From an uncultured Allomuricauda sp. (GTDB lineage: Bacteria > Bacteroidota > Bacteroidia > Flavobacteriales > Flavobacteriaceae): 64,000 nucleotides of DNA. The notes under the pieces were generated by a model, which saw nothing but the letters and a program-made list of their open reading frames with translations, was not told where the DNA came from and made no database searches. The position numbers were made by a program, and so were the translations under genes. The stretch lies in the NCBI RefSeq assembly GCF_947499585.1, contig NZ_CANMOO010000005.1, positions 81,772-145,771 of the forward strand. Direction: 5' to 3'. Positions 26,790 to 35,440 of the stretch are shown piece by piece (within the stretch, counting starts at the first letter, position 1; every line of letters begins with the position of its first letter).

Positions 26790-27275
26790 ATGAATAAAAC
26801 TTCAAAATCAATTACAAGCGTTCTAATGATTGGAATTATAGCTGTAATTGGATTTTTCCTAATTAAGAATTTTGTTTCGAAAGAAAATGACGAAACTAAA
26901 AATACTCAAACTGAATGGGACAAAAATAATATGAGGGAGATTGAACCGGAAGACAAGCTTTTAGTAGAGATAAAACAAGAAACAAAATTGCATTTATCTT
27001 ATTTTATTTCTGAGTTTAAAAAAAGTTCGAAATCTGATTTTTTTGCAAAAGTAAAGCTCACCGAAAATGAAAAAACTGAACACATATGGGTTGAAATCTT
27101 AAAATTAGACAATGACAAATCCATTGGGCTATTAGGTAATGAACCAAAATATTTCAAAAACATGAAATATCTGGATACTTTAACTTTTGACATTAATCAA
27201 TCCGAAGATTTAATGATAATGGAAAATGATTCAATTGTGTTTGGCGGATTTTTACAAGCAGCACTAAAAAAATAA
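26790..27275 (+). CDS. DUF2314-like membrane-anchored protein
   Basis: From ATG 26790 the ~161-aa protein has one N-terminal transmembrane helix (residues ~11-27) and a DUF2314-like domain containing KTEHIWVEILKLDNDKSIGL and LGNEPKYFKNMKYLDTL. It parallels the lipoprotein at 26247 but with a different anchor. It is bounded by SR 26738 and SR 27305. Confidence 0.65.
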   Translation: MNKTSKSITSVLMIGIIAVIGFFLIKNFVSKENDETKNTQTEWDKNNMREIEPEDKLLVEIKQETKLHLSYFISEFKKSSKSDFFAKVKLTENEKTEHIWVEILKLDNDKSIGLLGNEPKYFKNMKYLDTLTFDINQSEDLMIMENDSIVFGGFLQAALKK

Positions 27276-27418
27276 CATTTACTCAGAAAGAACTAAAGTA
27301 AACTAAAGTTCAAATAAACGATTATTAACTTAAGCGCATAATACATATAGGAACACTGATGATATCCCTACGTTGTGCAACATTTTATCAATCTCCATGT
27401 GAAAATTGAAATGAAAAT

Positions 27419-27817
27419 ATGACATTAGAAGAAAGACTAGATTTTTGCAAAATATGTACAAACCGAAAAATTGATTTTAAAATTGGACTTGTTTGTGGTT
27501 TAACAAATCAAAAACCTGAATTTGAAGATGAGTGCGAATTTTTCATCAAAGACGAAAAAGAAGCTGAAAGAAAATTAAACCTTAAACTTAACGCTGCTGG
27601 ACCTTCTAGGAGCCAAAATGGTTCTTTGAAACCAGCGAAAAACATTAATTATGGAGCTTTTCTAACCGTATCCGGAATTCTTGTTTTATTGTTTATCTCT
27701 CTTTTATTTGGTGTAATAATATTAACAGCTGGGATCTCATTTTTAATTAGAGGTTATTCACAGAAAAAAATCTTGGCAGAAAATAGCTCTTTTAACGAAA
27801 AGTTGAAGAAAAAATAA
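27419..27817 (+). CDS. Two-helix membrane protein with N-terminal cysteines
   Basis: The 132-aa protein opens MTLEERLDFCKICTNRK with a cysteine pair and further Cys residues at ~31 and ~40, suggesting a metal site. A linker and two adjacent hydrophobic segments (residues ~79-116) follow. I have seen this outline in Flavobacteriia but know no function. It is preceded by ~95 bp of untranslated sequence after SR 27305. Confidence 0.65.
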   Translation: MTLEERLDFCKICTNRKIDFKIGLVCGLTNQKPEFEDECEFFIKDEKEAERKLNLKLNAAGPSRSQNGSLKPAKNINYGAFLTVSGILVLLFISLLFGVIILTAGISFLIRGYSQKKILAENSSFNEKLKKK

Positions 27818-27872
27818 ACAGTGCCCTATGAAAAGCCTTAGTCCAGTTCTTTCAATAGTTCAAAAAAACGAT

Positions 27873-27960
27873 AGCCATTTACAAATGAATAATATTCGAA
27901 TAGTAACATTAATACAGCTCTACGTATAATGGATATATGATCAATGATCATATACAATTG
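27873..27960 (+). repeat. LR element copy 3, attI-like
   Basis: The copy follows SR 27855 and matches copies 1 and 2 except for two or three bases at its left edge (GCCATTTACAAATG). It ends CAATTG, and integron cassette 4 starts at 27961 with TTGGCAAC. The conserved 14-codon ORF is intact. Confidence 0.75.
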
Positions 27961-27971
27961 TTGGCAACAAT

Positions 27972-28487
27972 ATGAAAATCAACGCAGATTCCTACATAAC
28001 AAACACTATTGTTTACCGATTGAGTAATTATTCATACGGAATAGGAATTTTATTGACTTTAATACTACTGACTTTTTATTGGACAGATAAAAACAATCCT
28101 GAAAATGGAACTATATTCTTGATATTCGGAATTCTAATATTTTTATCACTCATAGTTGGACGAATCGCTCGCATTGTTTCGGGTGGATATTTTTGGCATC
28201 ATATAAAAAATGACTTTAATATAAATCAAGAGTCTATCGAATTAGAAAATGAACGATATGAATTCGATAAAATAAAATTGCTCAAGTTTAACATAACGGA
28301 TTATGAAAAACGAAAACCGTTCTTATATCAACATATTCTAAAAGACACACGGAATATGATAAAATTCGTGACTGACGAAAATATTATTCAAGTACATTTC
28401 AAACCCGAAAATAAATCTGAAAATGAATATTTGACTGAATTAAAAAAAATGTGGAATGCTAAAAATACTGTTGCCAACAATGTATAA
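27972..28487 (+). CDS. Two-helix membrane protein, integron cassette 4
   Basis: The 171-aa protein has two hydrophobic segments at about residues 22-37 and 47-68, then a soluble charged domain. I do not recognise it. It is in cassette 27961-28598: core GTTGGCA at 27960 is exactly complementary to TGCCAAC at 28472, which overlaps the last codons of the gene. Confidence 0.65.
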   Translation: MKINADSYITNTIVYRLSNYSYGIGILLTLILLTFYWTDKNNPENGTIFLIFGILIFLSLIVGRIARIVSGGYFWHHIKNDFNINQESIELENERYEFDKIKLLKFNITDYEKRKPFLYQHILKDTRNMIKFVTDENIIQVHFKPENKSENEYLTELKKMWNAKNTVANNV

Positions 28488-28604
28488 CCGCAATTACGGC
28501 GGATTCGACTACGTCCGAATCCACTCGGAATTGTTAAAGCCTGTGCTAAACCGAAAATTAACGCATATTAACCCGTAACTGACGGTTATACGAGACCGTT
28601 GGCA
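28472..28604 (+). repeat. attC-type site of cassette 4
   Basis: R'' TGCCAAC (28472-28478) and R' GTTGGCA (28598-28604) flank paired arms (GTATAACCG with CGGTTATAC). The two cores happen to be complementary to each other because cassettes 4 and 5 begin with the same core. Confidence 0.85.
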
Positions 28605-28617
28605 GCAAGCATAAAGA

Positions 28618-29133
28618 ATGAAAACTGGACTTAAAATATTGGTTTGGACCTTAATGTTGGTCTCTATTAGAGGTGTGGCGTGCACTTGCTCAGTTCCAAA
28701 AAGTTTAAAAGCTATCCAAGATTATGAATTTGAAAATTCAGAATGCATATTTATCGGAGAAGTTTTAGAACTTGACTCTTATAGAAGTATTTTCAAGTTT
28801 AAAGTTGTTGAATCTTTTAAAGGAGAAGAAATTGGGACGGTTTACAGTGGAAAATACGACAAAATGTGCGGCCCAATTATCGATGAAACCGGGAATTGGC
28901 TTATCTATGGAAATTTCAACGATGAGAATCAAATAGTGATAAATCATTGTGGACTTACAAGAAGCTTTACTAAGCCCGAGAACAATATTTCCGCCACAAA
29001 TCCCCCGCCGCCGCCCACACCGAATAAAAAAGAAACGGAATCAGAGGTTGAAAAGCAAATAACTGATTGGAGATTAAAAGCGAAATCGGATTTGGAAAGT
29101 GAAATAAACAGATTACGGAGAAGAACGGAATAA
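28618..29133 (+). CDS. Secreted Cys-rich (TIMP/NTR-like) protein, integron cassette 5
   Basis: The 171-aa protein has a signal peptide ending at VACTCSVP. A mature N-terminus Cys-x-Cys followed by a beta domain (FIGEVLELDSYRSIFKFKVV) is the outline of NTR/TIMP-like domains. A proline-rich linker (PPPPPTP) and charged helical tail follow. The function is unknown. It occupies cassette 28599-29270. Confidence 0.6.
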   Translation: MKTGLKILVWTLMLVSIRGVACTCSVPKSLKAIQDYEFENSECIFIGEVLELDSYRSIFKFKVVESFKGEEIGTVYSGKYDKMCGPIIDETGNWLIYGNFNDENQIVINHCGLTRSFTKPENNISATNPPPPPTPNKKETESEVEKQITDWRLKAKSDLESEINRLRRRTE

Positions 29134-29142
29134 AAAGCCAGC

Positions 29143-29276
29143 TGCCAACATTGGCTATAATTCATTGCGGTTTTCTTGCTAACTTTAAGATTATAAACCA
29201 TTAATACGGCTGGATTCCGAACGGACAATTTCCGTTGGAAATGTCCGCAACGAAATCATAGCCGGGACCGTTAGGT
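29143..29276 (+). repeat. attC-type site of cassette 5
   Basis: R'' TGCCAAC (29143-29149), matching the cassette's own start core GTTGGCA, and R' GTTAGGT (29270-29276) flank a structured region with arms TTGGCTAT and ATAGCC. The centre has a second stem (CGGACAATTTCCG... with GGAAATGTCCG). Confidence 0.85.
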
Positions 29277-29294
29277 GTAATTAAATTGAACCGC

Positions 29295-29987
29295 ATGAGC
29301 CGATATGTAAAAAAGGAAGTCAGAGACATTGTTGATAAAGAATCTTCATTTAAATGTTCTTGGTGTGGGGTTAATTTATTTGAAAGACATCACTTAAAAG
29401 AATATGCTCTAGGTGGGGAAAATACCGCTGATAATTTAATTCTACTTTGCCCTACTTGCCATACCGAAGCTCATAATGGAGGTATTGATAATGTTGAGCT
29501 GTTAAATAGGAAAAAAGAATTAAACGGGAAAATTGATAAATCCGCGGGAAATATCTCGGTAAGCGGAACTCCAACATTTATAGCAGGAGGTACTAGATAC
29601 GAAGGTGGGATTGAACGAATCCTTGTACATAAAGATTTAGATTATTTAAAGATAGAATGTATAAATAATTATTTATTGGTTAGTCTTAAACTCTATGATG
29701 CTGAAGGAAAACTTGTCTTTTGGATGAGTAAGAATAGATGGTGGGTTGAAAACGATAAAATATTTGACTTTAAATTTAATAAAAACTCTCTTTTAGTTAA
29801 AAGCGATGAAATAAATTCGATTCTAAAAATCAATGTTGAGGAGGATATAGTTAGACTTCAATGTCAAATGTATGTCAATAATACTTTAGTGAATTTTGAT
29901 GAAAACGAAATTAACATTGGACAATCAATCATTCGAATTGGTAAACATATTGGAGACAAAAATACAATTGCAATAACCATTAATTAA
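29295..29987 (+). CDS. HNH nuclease-domain protein, integron cassette 6
   Basis: The N-terminal ~75 residues are an HNH domain: CSWCG, ERHHLKEYALGGENTADN and LCPTCHTEAHNG supply the zinc cysteines and catalytic His. The C-terminal ~150 residues are a beta-rich domain I do not recognise. I prefer ATG 29295 over a TTG nine bases upstream. It lies in cassette 29271-30122, and could be a defence or toxin-type nuclease, though no partner is visible. Confidence 0.8.
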   Translation: MSRYVKKEVRDIVDKESSFKCSWCGVNLFERHHLKEYALGGENTADNLILLCPTCHTEAHNGGIDNVELLNRKKELNGKIDKSAGNISVSGTPTFIAGGTRYEGGIERILVHKDLDYLKIECINNYLLVSLKLYDAEGKLVFWMSKNRWWVENDKIFDFKFNKNSLLVKSDEINSILKINVEEDIVRLQCQMYVNNTLVNFDENEINIGQSIIRIGKHIGDKNTIAITIN

Positions 29988-29998
29988 CCAATAACTAC

Positions 29999-30128
29999 AC
30001 CTAACAACGTATATAAAAATAGCGGTTTAATCGCTTAATCGAAAGAAAATGAATAAATTAAAGGTCAGTTATAATCGGAAAAGCTAGTGCATAAAACCCG
30101 CTACTTTTCATATACAAGACCGTTGAAA
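29999..30128 (+). repeat. attC-type site of cassette 6, running into SR
   Basis: R'' ACCTAAC (29999-30005), complementary to the cassette start GTTAGGT, and R' GTTGAAA (30122-30128) flank arms GTATATAAAAATAGCGG and CCGCTACTTTTCATATAC. R' overlaps SR 30126. Confidence 0.85.
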
Positions 30129-30148
30129 GTTCAAATTAGGGATTCATA

Positions 30149-30439
30149 ATGACTCAAGGGGTACAAGTACATATAGATAAGATAACCGAGTTTCAAAGAA
30201 GGCACCAAAATCTTCTTAAAGATTATGGTAAGAATAAGAAGAAAAATATTAGAATCAATAGAGAGATGACCGATATAAGGGATGTTTGCGAAAGGTATAT
30301 TTTTAAAAACAATCTCAAAGAATACTTGGACTACGGTAGAGTTACACCACAAGTTCAGGCAGAATATAATGATTTTAGTAGCGCAAGTGATTTTTATGAA
30401 ATATTAGAAAACCTGATTGCTCAGCTAAAGTCTAAATAA
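30149..30439 (+). CDS. Helical cassette protein (96 aa)
   Basis: The basic N-terminal half (HQNLLKDYGKNKKKNIRINR) and acidic C-terminal half form an all-helical soluble protein. The C-terminus QLKSK and stop codon come from SR 30427, as in the 20600 gene. No family is recognised. Confidence 0.55.
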   Translation: MTQGVQVHIDKITEFQRRHQNLLKDYGKNKKKNIRINREMTDIRDVCERYIFKNNLKEYLDYGRVTPQVQAEYNDFSSASDFYEILENLIAQLKSK

Positions 30440-30536
30440 AGGATTATCAAATACATCATTATTATTCCATTTCGCAAGTATATAGATGCATTTTACATCT
30501 ATATAAACAAGTTGACCATAATTAAAATATACACAC

Positions 30537-30773
30537 ATGAAGTCTATTGAGAATAAAAAAAGTTTCGGTAAAGGTTTATTATTTGGACTATTAGTATTGA
30601 GTTGTTTAGGACTTACAATACCCGAAAGTCAAGAAAAATCTGATGAATATCATCTTACATTCTACTCAGGTGGAACCCCTTTTGTTTACAATGCAAAAAC
30701 AGGTGAATTTAAAAAGCTTAAATGGGGAGATATTAATAAAGGCGGAAATTTAAAAGTCTTACTCGAGAAATAA
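30537..30773 (+). CDS. Small membrane or lipoprotein-like protein (78 aa)
   Basis: One hydrophobic segment near residues 12-27 contains LLVLSC, a possible lipobox at a position late for a standard leader. The rest is a short soluble tail with YSGGTPFVYNAKTGEFKKL. No family is recognised. An attC-like sequence starts 7 bp after the stop. Confidence 0.55.
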   Translation: MKSIENKKSFGKGLLFGLLVLSCLGLTIPESQEKSDEYHLTFYSGGTPFVYNAKTGEFKKLKWGDINKGGNLKVLLEK

Positions 30774-30780
30774 AAACGGT

Positions 30781-30832
30781 TGCCAACAATATAAGCAGCA
30801 TTAAAACGACCACTTATTCGTGACCGTTCTAA
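30781..30832 (+). repeat. attC-like remnant
   Basis: TGCCAACAATATAAG at the left and TGACCGTTCTAAAAG at the right resemble the outer parts of the attC sites at 28472 and 29999. However, no matching GTTGGCA core or LR is found upstream. It is probably a degraded site, again abutting an SR (30832). Confidence 0.5.
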
Positions 30833-30853
30833 AAGTTCAAAAAAACGATTAAT

Positions 30854-30997
30854 ATGAATCTAAAAGAATTAATGGAAAGACTCGAATGGTACTACAGCCA
30901 GAATGGTGGAGAAATAGAAATTTTTATTGACGGGGAGACTCGAAGAGTTAGCAATGTGAATTTTGACACGGAAAATAAAAAACTAATTATTTACTAA
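30854..30997 (+). CDS. Very small cassette protein (47 aa)
   Basis: The ORF begins 3 bp after SR 30832 and encodes MNLKELMERLEWYYSQNGGE... ending in beta-like ENKKLIIY. It looks like a compact soluble domain. The close fit to an SR supports it; I do not recognise it. Confidence 0.5.
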   Translation: MNLKELMERLEWYYSQNGGEIEIFIDGETRRVSNVNFDTENKKLIIY

Positions 30998-31217
30998 CCA
31001 TTGGCAGATAACAAAATGAAAAATTAATTGTCAAGGCAGAACTTCTTTTTTTCCAAAGATTAGGCAAACGATTAGAATTATGCCAACTGCACAGTTCTCT
31101 TCGATTCTATACAAACATGCTATTTCTTGCCCTATTCATCGACAAAATATTTCCTCATAAAGTAAAAAATTGTACTTTGTTCATTCAACATTCTTAACCC
31201 ACTGATTAGCCAAGTTT

Positions 31218-33047
31218 TTGAAAAGCTTTTTTATCAAATCGTTTTTTTTACTTTTTTCATTTGCTACTTCAATCGAAGTATACTGTCAAGATATTTCTAT
31301 TGAGAATAGGACAGAAGATATTATCATAAAAAAGGATACTTCTTTTGTAAAACATGTGAATGTAACTTTTAAGGAGAGTGATCAAGTTGTTCTATATCCA
31401 ATTTTTTATGATAGTGAGCTTGAAAAAATATCAGATATTCAGGTATATACTAAAAAAGGGAGTCGTTTTAAACCCTTAAAGGACAAGGTTGTTATAGAAG
31501 ACGATGTAGAACTTGAATACATAGCAAGCAAAAAAGTAAAATCCGTCTTTATACCCCCAGGTGCTGAAGCTAGGATTTCTTATACCGTTGACTGTAAGGA
31601 GCTAATGTACTTTGCGGATTTGCGCTTTTTTTCAAATAATAAAATAGATACTTTAAAATACAACATATCTGTTCCCAATACATTCCAGTTCGCTCATAAT
31701 ACAATTTACAAAGATTCGCTGGAGTATATGCGTATTGACTCCTTAAGTACAGCTACTATGACCAAATGGAATATTGAAGTTGTACCGGAAAAGACAGAAC
31801 CTGATCTCTTGGCCCTCTTTGGCATATATAGAAATAAAAAGGCGCCTTTAATGAGAACCATTGTGATACCCTCATCCTACCAAGGCGATGAGATGAAATA
31901 TATGAATGATTGGTATCTACAAAAAGTAGAAACTAAAAGAGGACTGAACCCCAAGGTGCTCCAAAAAATCAATGAGCTAACTAAGGGAAAATCTGAACCC
32001 ATGGAGATAATTGATATTCTTTACAGTTATGTGAAGAACAATTTTAAATACGTGGCCATTGAAATAGGTATGGGAGCATTTATTCCAACCCATGCCAATG
32101 AGGTCTTTTCAAATAAAGAAGGGGATTGCAAAGACCTATCAAATTTTCTTTCGGAAGCTTTAAATTATAAGGGAATAGAAAGTCATATTGCACTTGCGGC
32201 CACCTATGATCATATTAGCGATTGTGATTTTCCTTCATTGAGCGCTGCAAATCATGTGGTATGCTTGGCATATTTAAATGATAGTCCCATAATTTTGGAT
32301 CCCACTGACCCTATTCATTCTCCGAATACACCAGTTCAAAGTATACAAGACCGATCCATATTAATTGTTAATTCCAACGGCGGAGAGTGGCACAAAGCGC
32401 AAAGTTTTACTCCTGGTCAGAACTTGATTGATTATAAAATAAACTTAAAGGAAGATTCTGATAAGATGTTGATGCAAGGTGGATTCGAAGTAAAATACAA
32501 TGGGATTTCAGGTAATTTTTTACGCCGTGAATTTGTACACTTGGACCAGGAAAAAACCAACGCTTCCATAAAAAAACATTTCAAATTGGTTTTTGGAAAT
32601 CATCCAATTGAAGATTTTACTGTGACCCCTAGACCCAAACTAGTCGAAGCAAATGGGAAATTGTCCATAAATGGAAAAATATTCAATGATGCGGACAGTC
32701 GAATTCTGTTTCTTGATTTTTTGCCACAGCCGTTAGAAACACAAGAACGAGGTGAACTACTGGAAGGAACACATTTGGGAAGTAATTTAAGCAAGAAAGT
32801 GCGTTTGAAGATTGAAATGAAAGCAGGTTTTCAGGTTTTCAAGCCAATTGAACATAATTTTACCAACGAAGGTGTTTCTCTGACATTGAAAGTATCCTCC
32901 CCTAACGATTCTACCGTTGTCATTGACTATGACTTTATTTGTGCCCACAATTCAGTTGACAAAGAAAACTCCAAAGCCATAAATGAGATTTTAACCTCCT
33001 TTCAAAAAATTGTAAATGACCCCATTATTCTTAAGAAAAAAGGTTGA
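31218..33047 (+). CDS. DUF3857 / transglutaminase-like secreted protein
   Basis: The 609-aa protein has a signal peptide (residues 1-23), an N-terminal DUF3857 beta domain and a transglutaminase-like core. The catalytic triad is visible as Cys in NKEGDCKDLSNFL, His in AANHVVCLAYL and Asp in ILDPTDP. The start is TTG. Such proteins act in the periplasm or outer surface; substrates are unknown. The 3' end overlaps the next gene by 32 bp. It is much larger than the usual SR cassette cargo. Confidence 0.8.
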   Translation: MKSFFIKSFFLLFSFATSIEVYCQDISIENRTEDIIIKKDTSFVKHVNVTFKESDQVVLYPIFYDSELEKISDIQVYTKKGSRFKPLKDKVVIEDDVELEYIASKKVKSVFIPPGAEARISYTVDCKELMYFADLRFFSNNKIDTLKYNISVPNTFQFAHNTIYKDSLEYMRIDSLSTATMTKWNIEVVPEKTEPDLLALFGIYRNKKAPLMRTIVIPSSYQGDEMKYMNDWYLQKVETKRGLNPKVLQKINELTKGKSEPMEIIDILYSYVKNNFKYVAIEIGMGAFIPTHANEVFSNKEGDCKDLSNFLSEALNYKGIESHIALAATYDHISDCDFPSLSAANHVVCLAYLNDSPIILDPTDPIHSPNTPVQSIQDRSILIVNSNGGEWHKAQSFTPGQNLIDYKINLKEDSDKMLMQGGFEVKYNGISGNFLRREFVHLDQEKTNASIKKHFKLVFGNHPIEDFTVTPRPKLVEANGKLSINGKIFNDADSRILFLDFLPQPLETQERGELLEGTHLGSNLSKKVRLKIEMKAGFQVFKPIEHNFTNEGVSLTLKVSSPNDSTVVIDYDFICAHNSVDKENSKAINEILTSFQKIVNDPIILKKKG

Positions 33048-35040
33048 AACATATATTGTTTTATACATTTTAATTGCATTGCCAATCGGCCTTTTAGCTA
33101 ATGATAGCATCCCCAATTCCAACTTTCTTGAGTATTGCAAAAAATCGGATGCTTATTTAAAATATTCATACATCGACGTCACCTATTCCAAAAACTGGGG
33201 CAGTTATAGAAGATTCGTTTCGGTAAACAATAAACTGGTTGTAAATAGTAGGGCCGGAGTCGAAAAGTTTGCTTACTTAAACTTGACGGAGTATATGAGC
33301 AATAACATGTACGAGATTGAGGTTAAGACCTTAAAAGCAGACGGAACTGTTATAGAATTGGATTCCAGTAAAGTTTTCCAACTAAAGTCCAACGAAAAGA
33401 AATTAGGGCCAATAAATTATCCCATTCCCGGGGTTGAACCCGGGGACACAATTGAAACCTCCTATACATATACTAAATACACCAAGATGCATGAAATGAT
33501 AGATTTTGTGAATCTATATGCCAATGTTCCAAGCCTGAATAGTGAATATTCTATAAAGTCCGACCCAGAACTCCTCGTTAGGTATAAAACATACAATGGA
33601 TTTCCCGAACCTCAAATAATATCAAACGACACATTGATCTACTGTGTATTTAAAATGGAGAAAATTAAGGGTCTTGAGGAAAACGAGAATACCTGTACAC
33701 CTTGTGAATTGCCTTACATGTATTACTCCATGGAAAAACGCGATAGCGAACTTAGAAAATGGAAGGATGTGTACAATCAGGAATTCAATTTCATTACCCA
33801 ACCTGTTTCCCTGGATAATAAAAACTCATCGTATTACGGCAGATGGAAAAGGAACGTGATCGGTGAAGCGAAGGATAGCAGCAAATATTACAAATTCAAG
33901 CTTTTGCACCAAGATGTCCTGAACAATATTAAAATGGAACCACCTAAAAAAGGTGAATTATTGAAACCCAGTGGCTATTTCCTTAAGGAAAAACGCTTTA
34001 ACCCACTTAGTATCCGTAGACTATATAGGCGATTATTAGAGGACTTGGAGATTAAATATTGGGCCGTGTTTGCCCGAAGCAAACGTGGCGGAAAAATTGA
34101 TCCTTATTATATTAGAAAAGGGGAGTACGATCACATATTTTTTGCCTATAATGATGAAAAGGGCGTAATGAACCTACTTTATCCCCACGAGGCCCTTTAC
34201 AAATACCAGATTAACGAAATTCCCACCTCAATTTACAATACAGATGCCGTTATAGCTCAACCCTATTTGATAAAGAAAATCAGGAAAAAGGACAAATTTA
34301 TAGGATATGACCTTGAACTGGCCGAGGCCGATTCAGTTACCGTGAACATGGTCAAGTTACCGGGGCCCAGCTCGCATCACAATTATGTAAAACAGGTTTT
34401 TTACAGCAACGTAGATCTGGAAAAAAAGGTAACACCTGTTAAATATAGATTTTCTGTATCCGGGGGACTGTATACCGAGTTGAAAAGTTTTTTTGAGTTA
34501 CTGGCACAAGATGAAGAAGCCAGTGATTTTTATGAAGCATTGGATGAATTTGAGGGAGACGAAGACCTGATAGAAATCGACACAATTACCGGGGCAAGTT
34601 TTAAGGACGTCAAACCTTTTAGCTATACAATGAATGCGGAAGGCACTTTGAATGGCGCCATGTCCTTTTTAAATAGCCAAATGGTCAGTATTTCACTGGA
34701 CAAACTGATTCAACACAATCAAATTGAAAGTGATCAGGAAACGGCGGACCTAAATTATTATCTCGATTATGGTTATTCGGATTATTTGATGGCAATATTT
34801 AAGTTTCCGAATGATGTGGAAATTCTTGATATTGATGGGTATGACGTTGATTTTAAAAATGATTATGGGGAATATCTATTTAAATTAAAATTGGTGGGAG
34901 GAAACGAAGTTACACTTCAATCCAATTATAAGATCAATAAGGAAATGATTCCTAAAGATGAATACGGGCACTTGAAGAAAATAAACCAATTACTTCAGGA
35001 AATAAAGAACAGACGGATACTGATAAAGATTAAAAATTAA
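33016..35040 (+). CDS. DUF3857-containing large protein
   Basis: The 674-aa protein has a signal-like hydrophobic segment (residues ~14-29) and an N-terminal half resembling DUF3857 (EKFAYLNLTEYMSNNMYEIE, YPIPGVEPGDTIETSYTYT). I see no transglutaminase Cys-His-Asp triad. The start lies within the preceding gene, so the pair is translationally coupled and likely forms a functional unit. The role is unknown. Confidence 0.65.
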   Translation: MTPLFLRKKVETYIVLYILIALPIGLLANDSIPNSNFLEYCKKSDAYLKYSYIDVTYSKNWGSYRRFVSVNNKLVVNSRAGVEKFAYLNLTEYMSNNMYEIEVKTLKADGTVIELDSSKVFQLKSNEKKLGPINYPIPGVEPGDTIETSYTYTKYTKMHEMIDFVNLYANVPSLNSEYSIKSDPELLVRYKTYNGFPEPQIISNDTLIYCVFKMEKIKGLEENENTCTPCELPYMYYSMEKRDSELRKWKDVYNQEFNFITQPVSLDNKNSSYYGRWKRNVIGEAKDSSKYYKFKLLHQDVLNNIKMEPPKKGELLKPSGYFLKEKRFNPLSIRRLYRRLLEDLEIKYWAVFARSKRGGKIDPYYIRKGEYDHIFFAYNDEKGVMNLLYPHEALYKYQINEIPTSIYNTDAVIAQPYLIKKIRKKDKFIGYDLELAEADSVTVNMVKLPGPSSHHNYVKQVFYSNVDLEKKVTPVKYRFSVSGGLYTELKSFFELLAQDEEASDFYEALDEFEGDEDLIEIDTITGASFKDVKPFSYTMNAEGTLNGAMSFLNSQMVSISLDKLIQHNQIESDQETADLNYYLDYGYSDYLMAIFKFPNDVEILDIDGYDVDFKNDYGEYLFKLKLVGGNEVTLQSNYKINKEMIPKDEYGHLKKINQLLQEIKNRRILIKIKN

Positions 35041-35102
35041 CACCCACTGCAACACTTTTAAGTTATGCCGGTACTGAATCAAAGTTCAATAAAACGATAA
35101 AA

Positions 35103-35246
35103 ATGTCTCACAAGCGAAAAGGCCAACTAACAACACATGGTGAATGGGCCAAGCATTTAAGAAAGTTTGGCAAACGCCTCTTCTGGAAAGGTGAAAGAAA
35201 GGCTGAAAAAAGGCTCATTGAAAAACGGTCCAAGGAAATTGGATAA
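35103..35246 (+). CDS. Very small basic protein (47 aa)
   Basis: The ORF begins 3 bp after SR 35081 and ends 4 bp before SR 35251. The product (MSHKRKGQLTTHGEWAKHLR...) is strongly basic, suggesting nucleic-acid binding. It fits exactly between two SR copies, giving one of the shortest cassettes. Confidence 0.55.
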   Translation: MSHKRKGQLTTHGEWAKHLRKFGKRLFWKGERKAEKRLIEKRSKEIG

Positions 35247-35440
35247 ATGTAGAGTTTAAATAAAGGATGGACGCTTAATTTTGCTCGACAAATTTAGGAA
35301 CCAACCTCTGTAAAAAGCCCTAACCAAAACATATAAGCAAAAATACCACATGTAACCTCTGTATTAGCTTTTGAAACGTCTCTGGCAAAGCATCCATGGT
35401 TTATTCTATAATTTTATTCCATAATATAAATCTTAGAATT

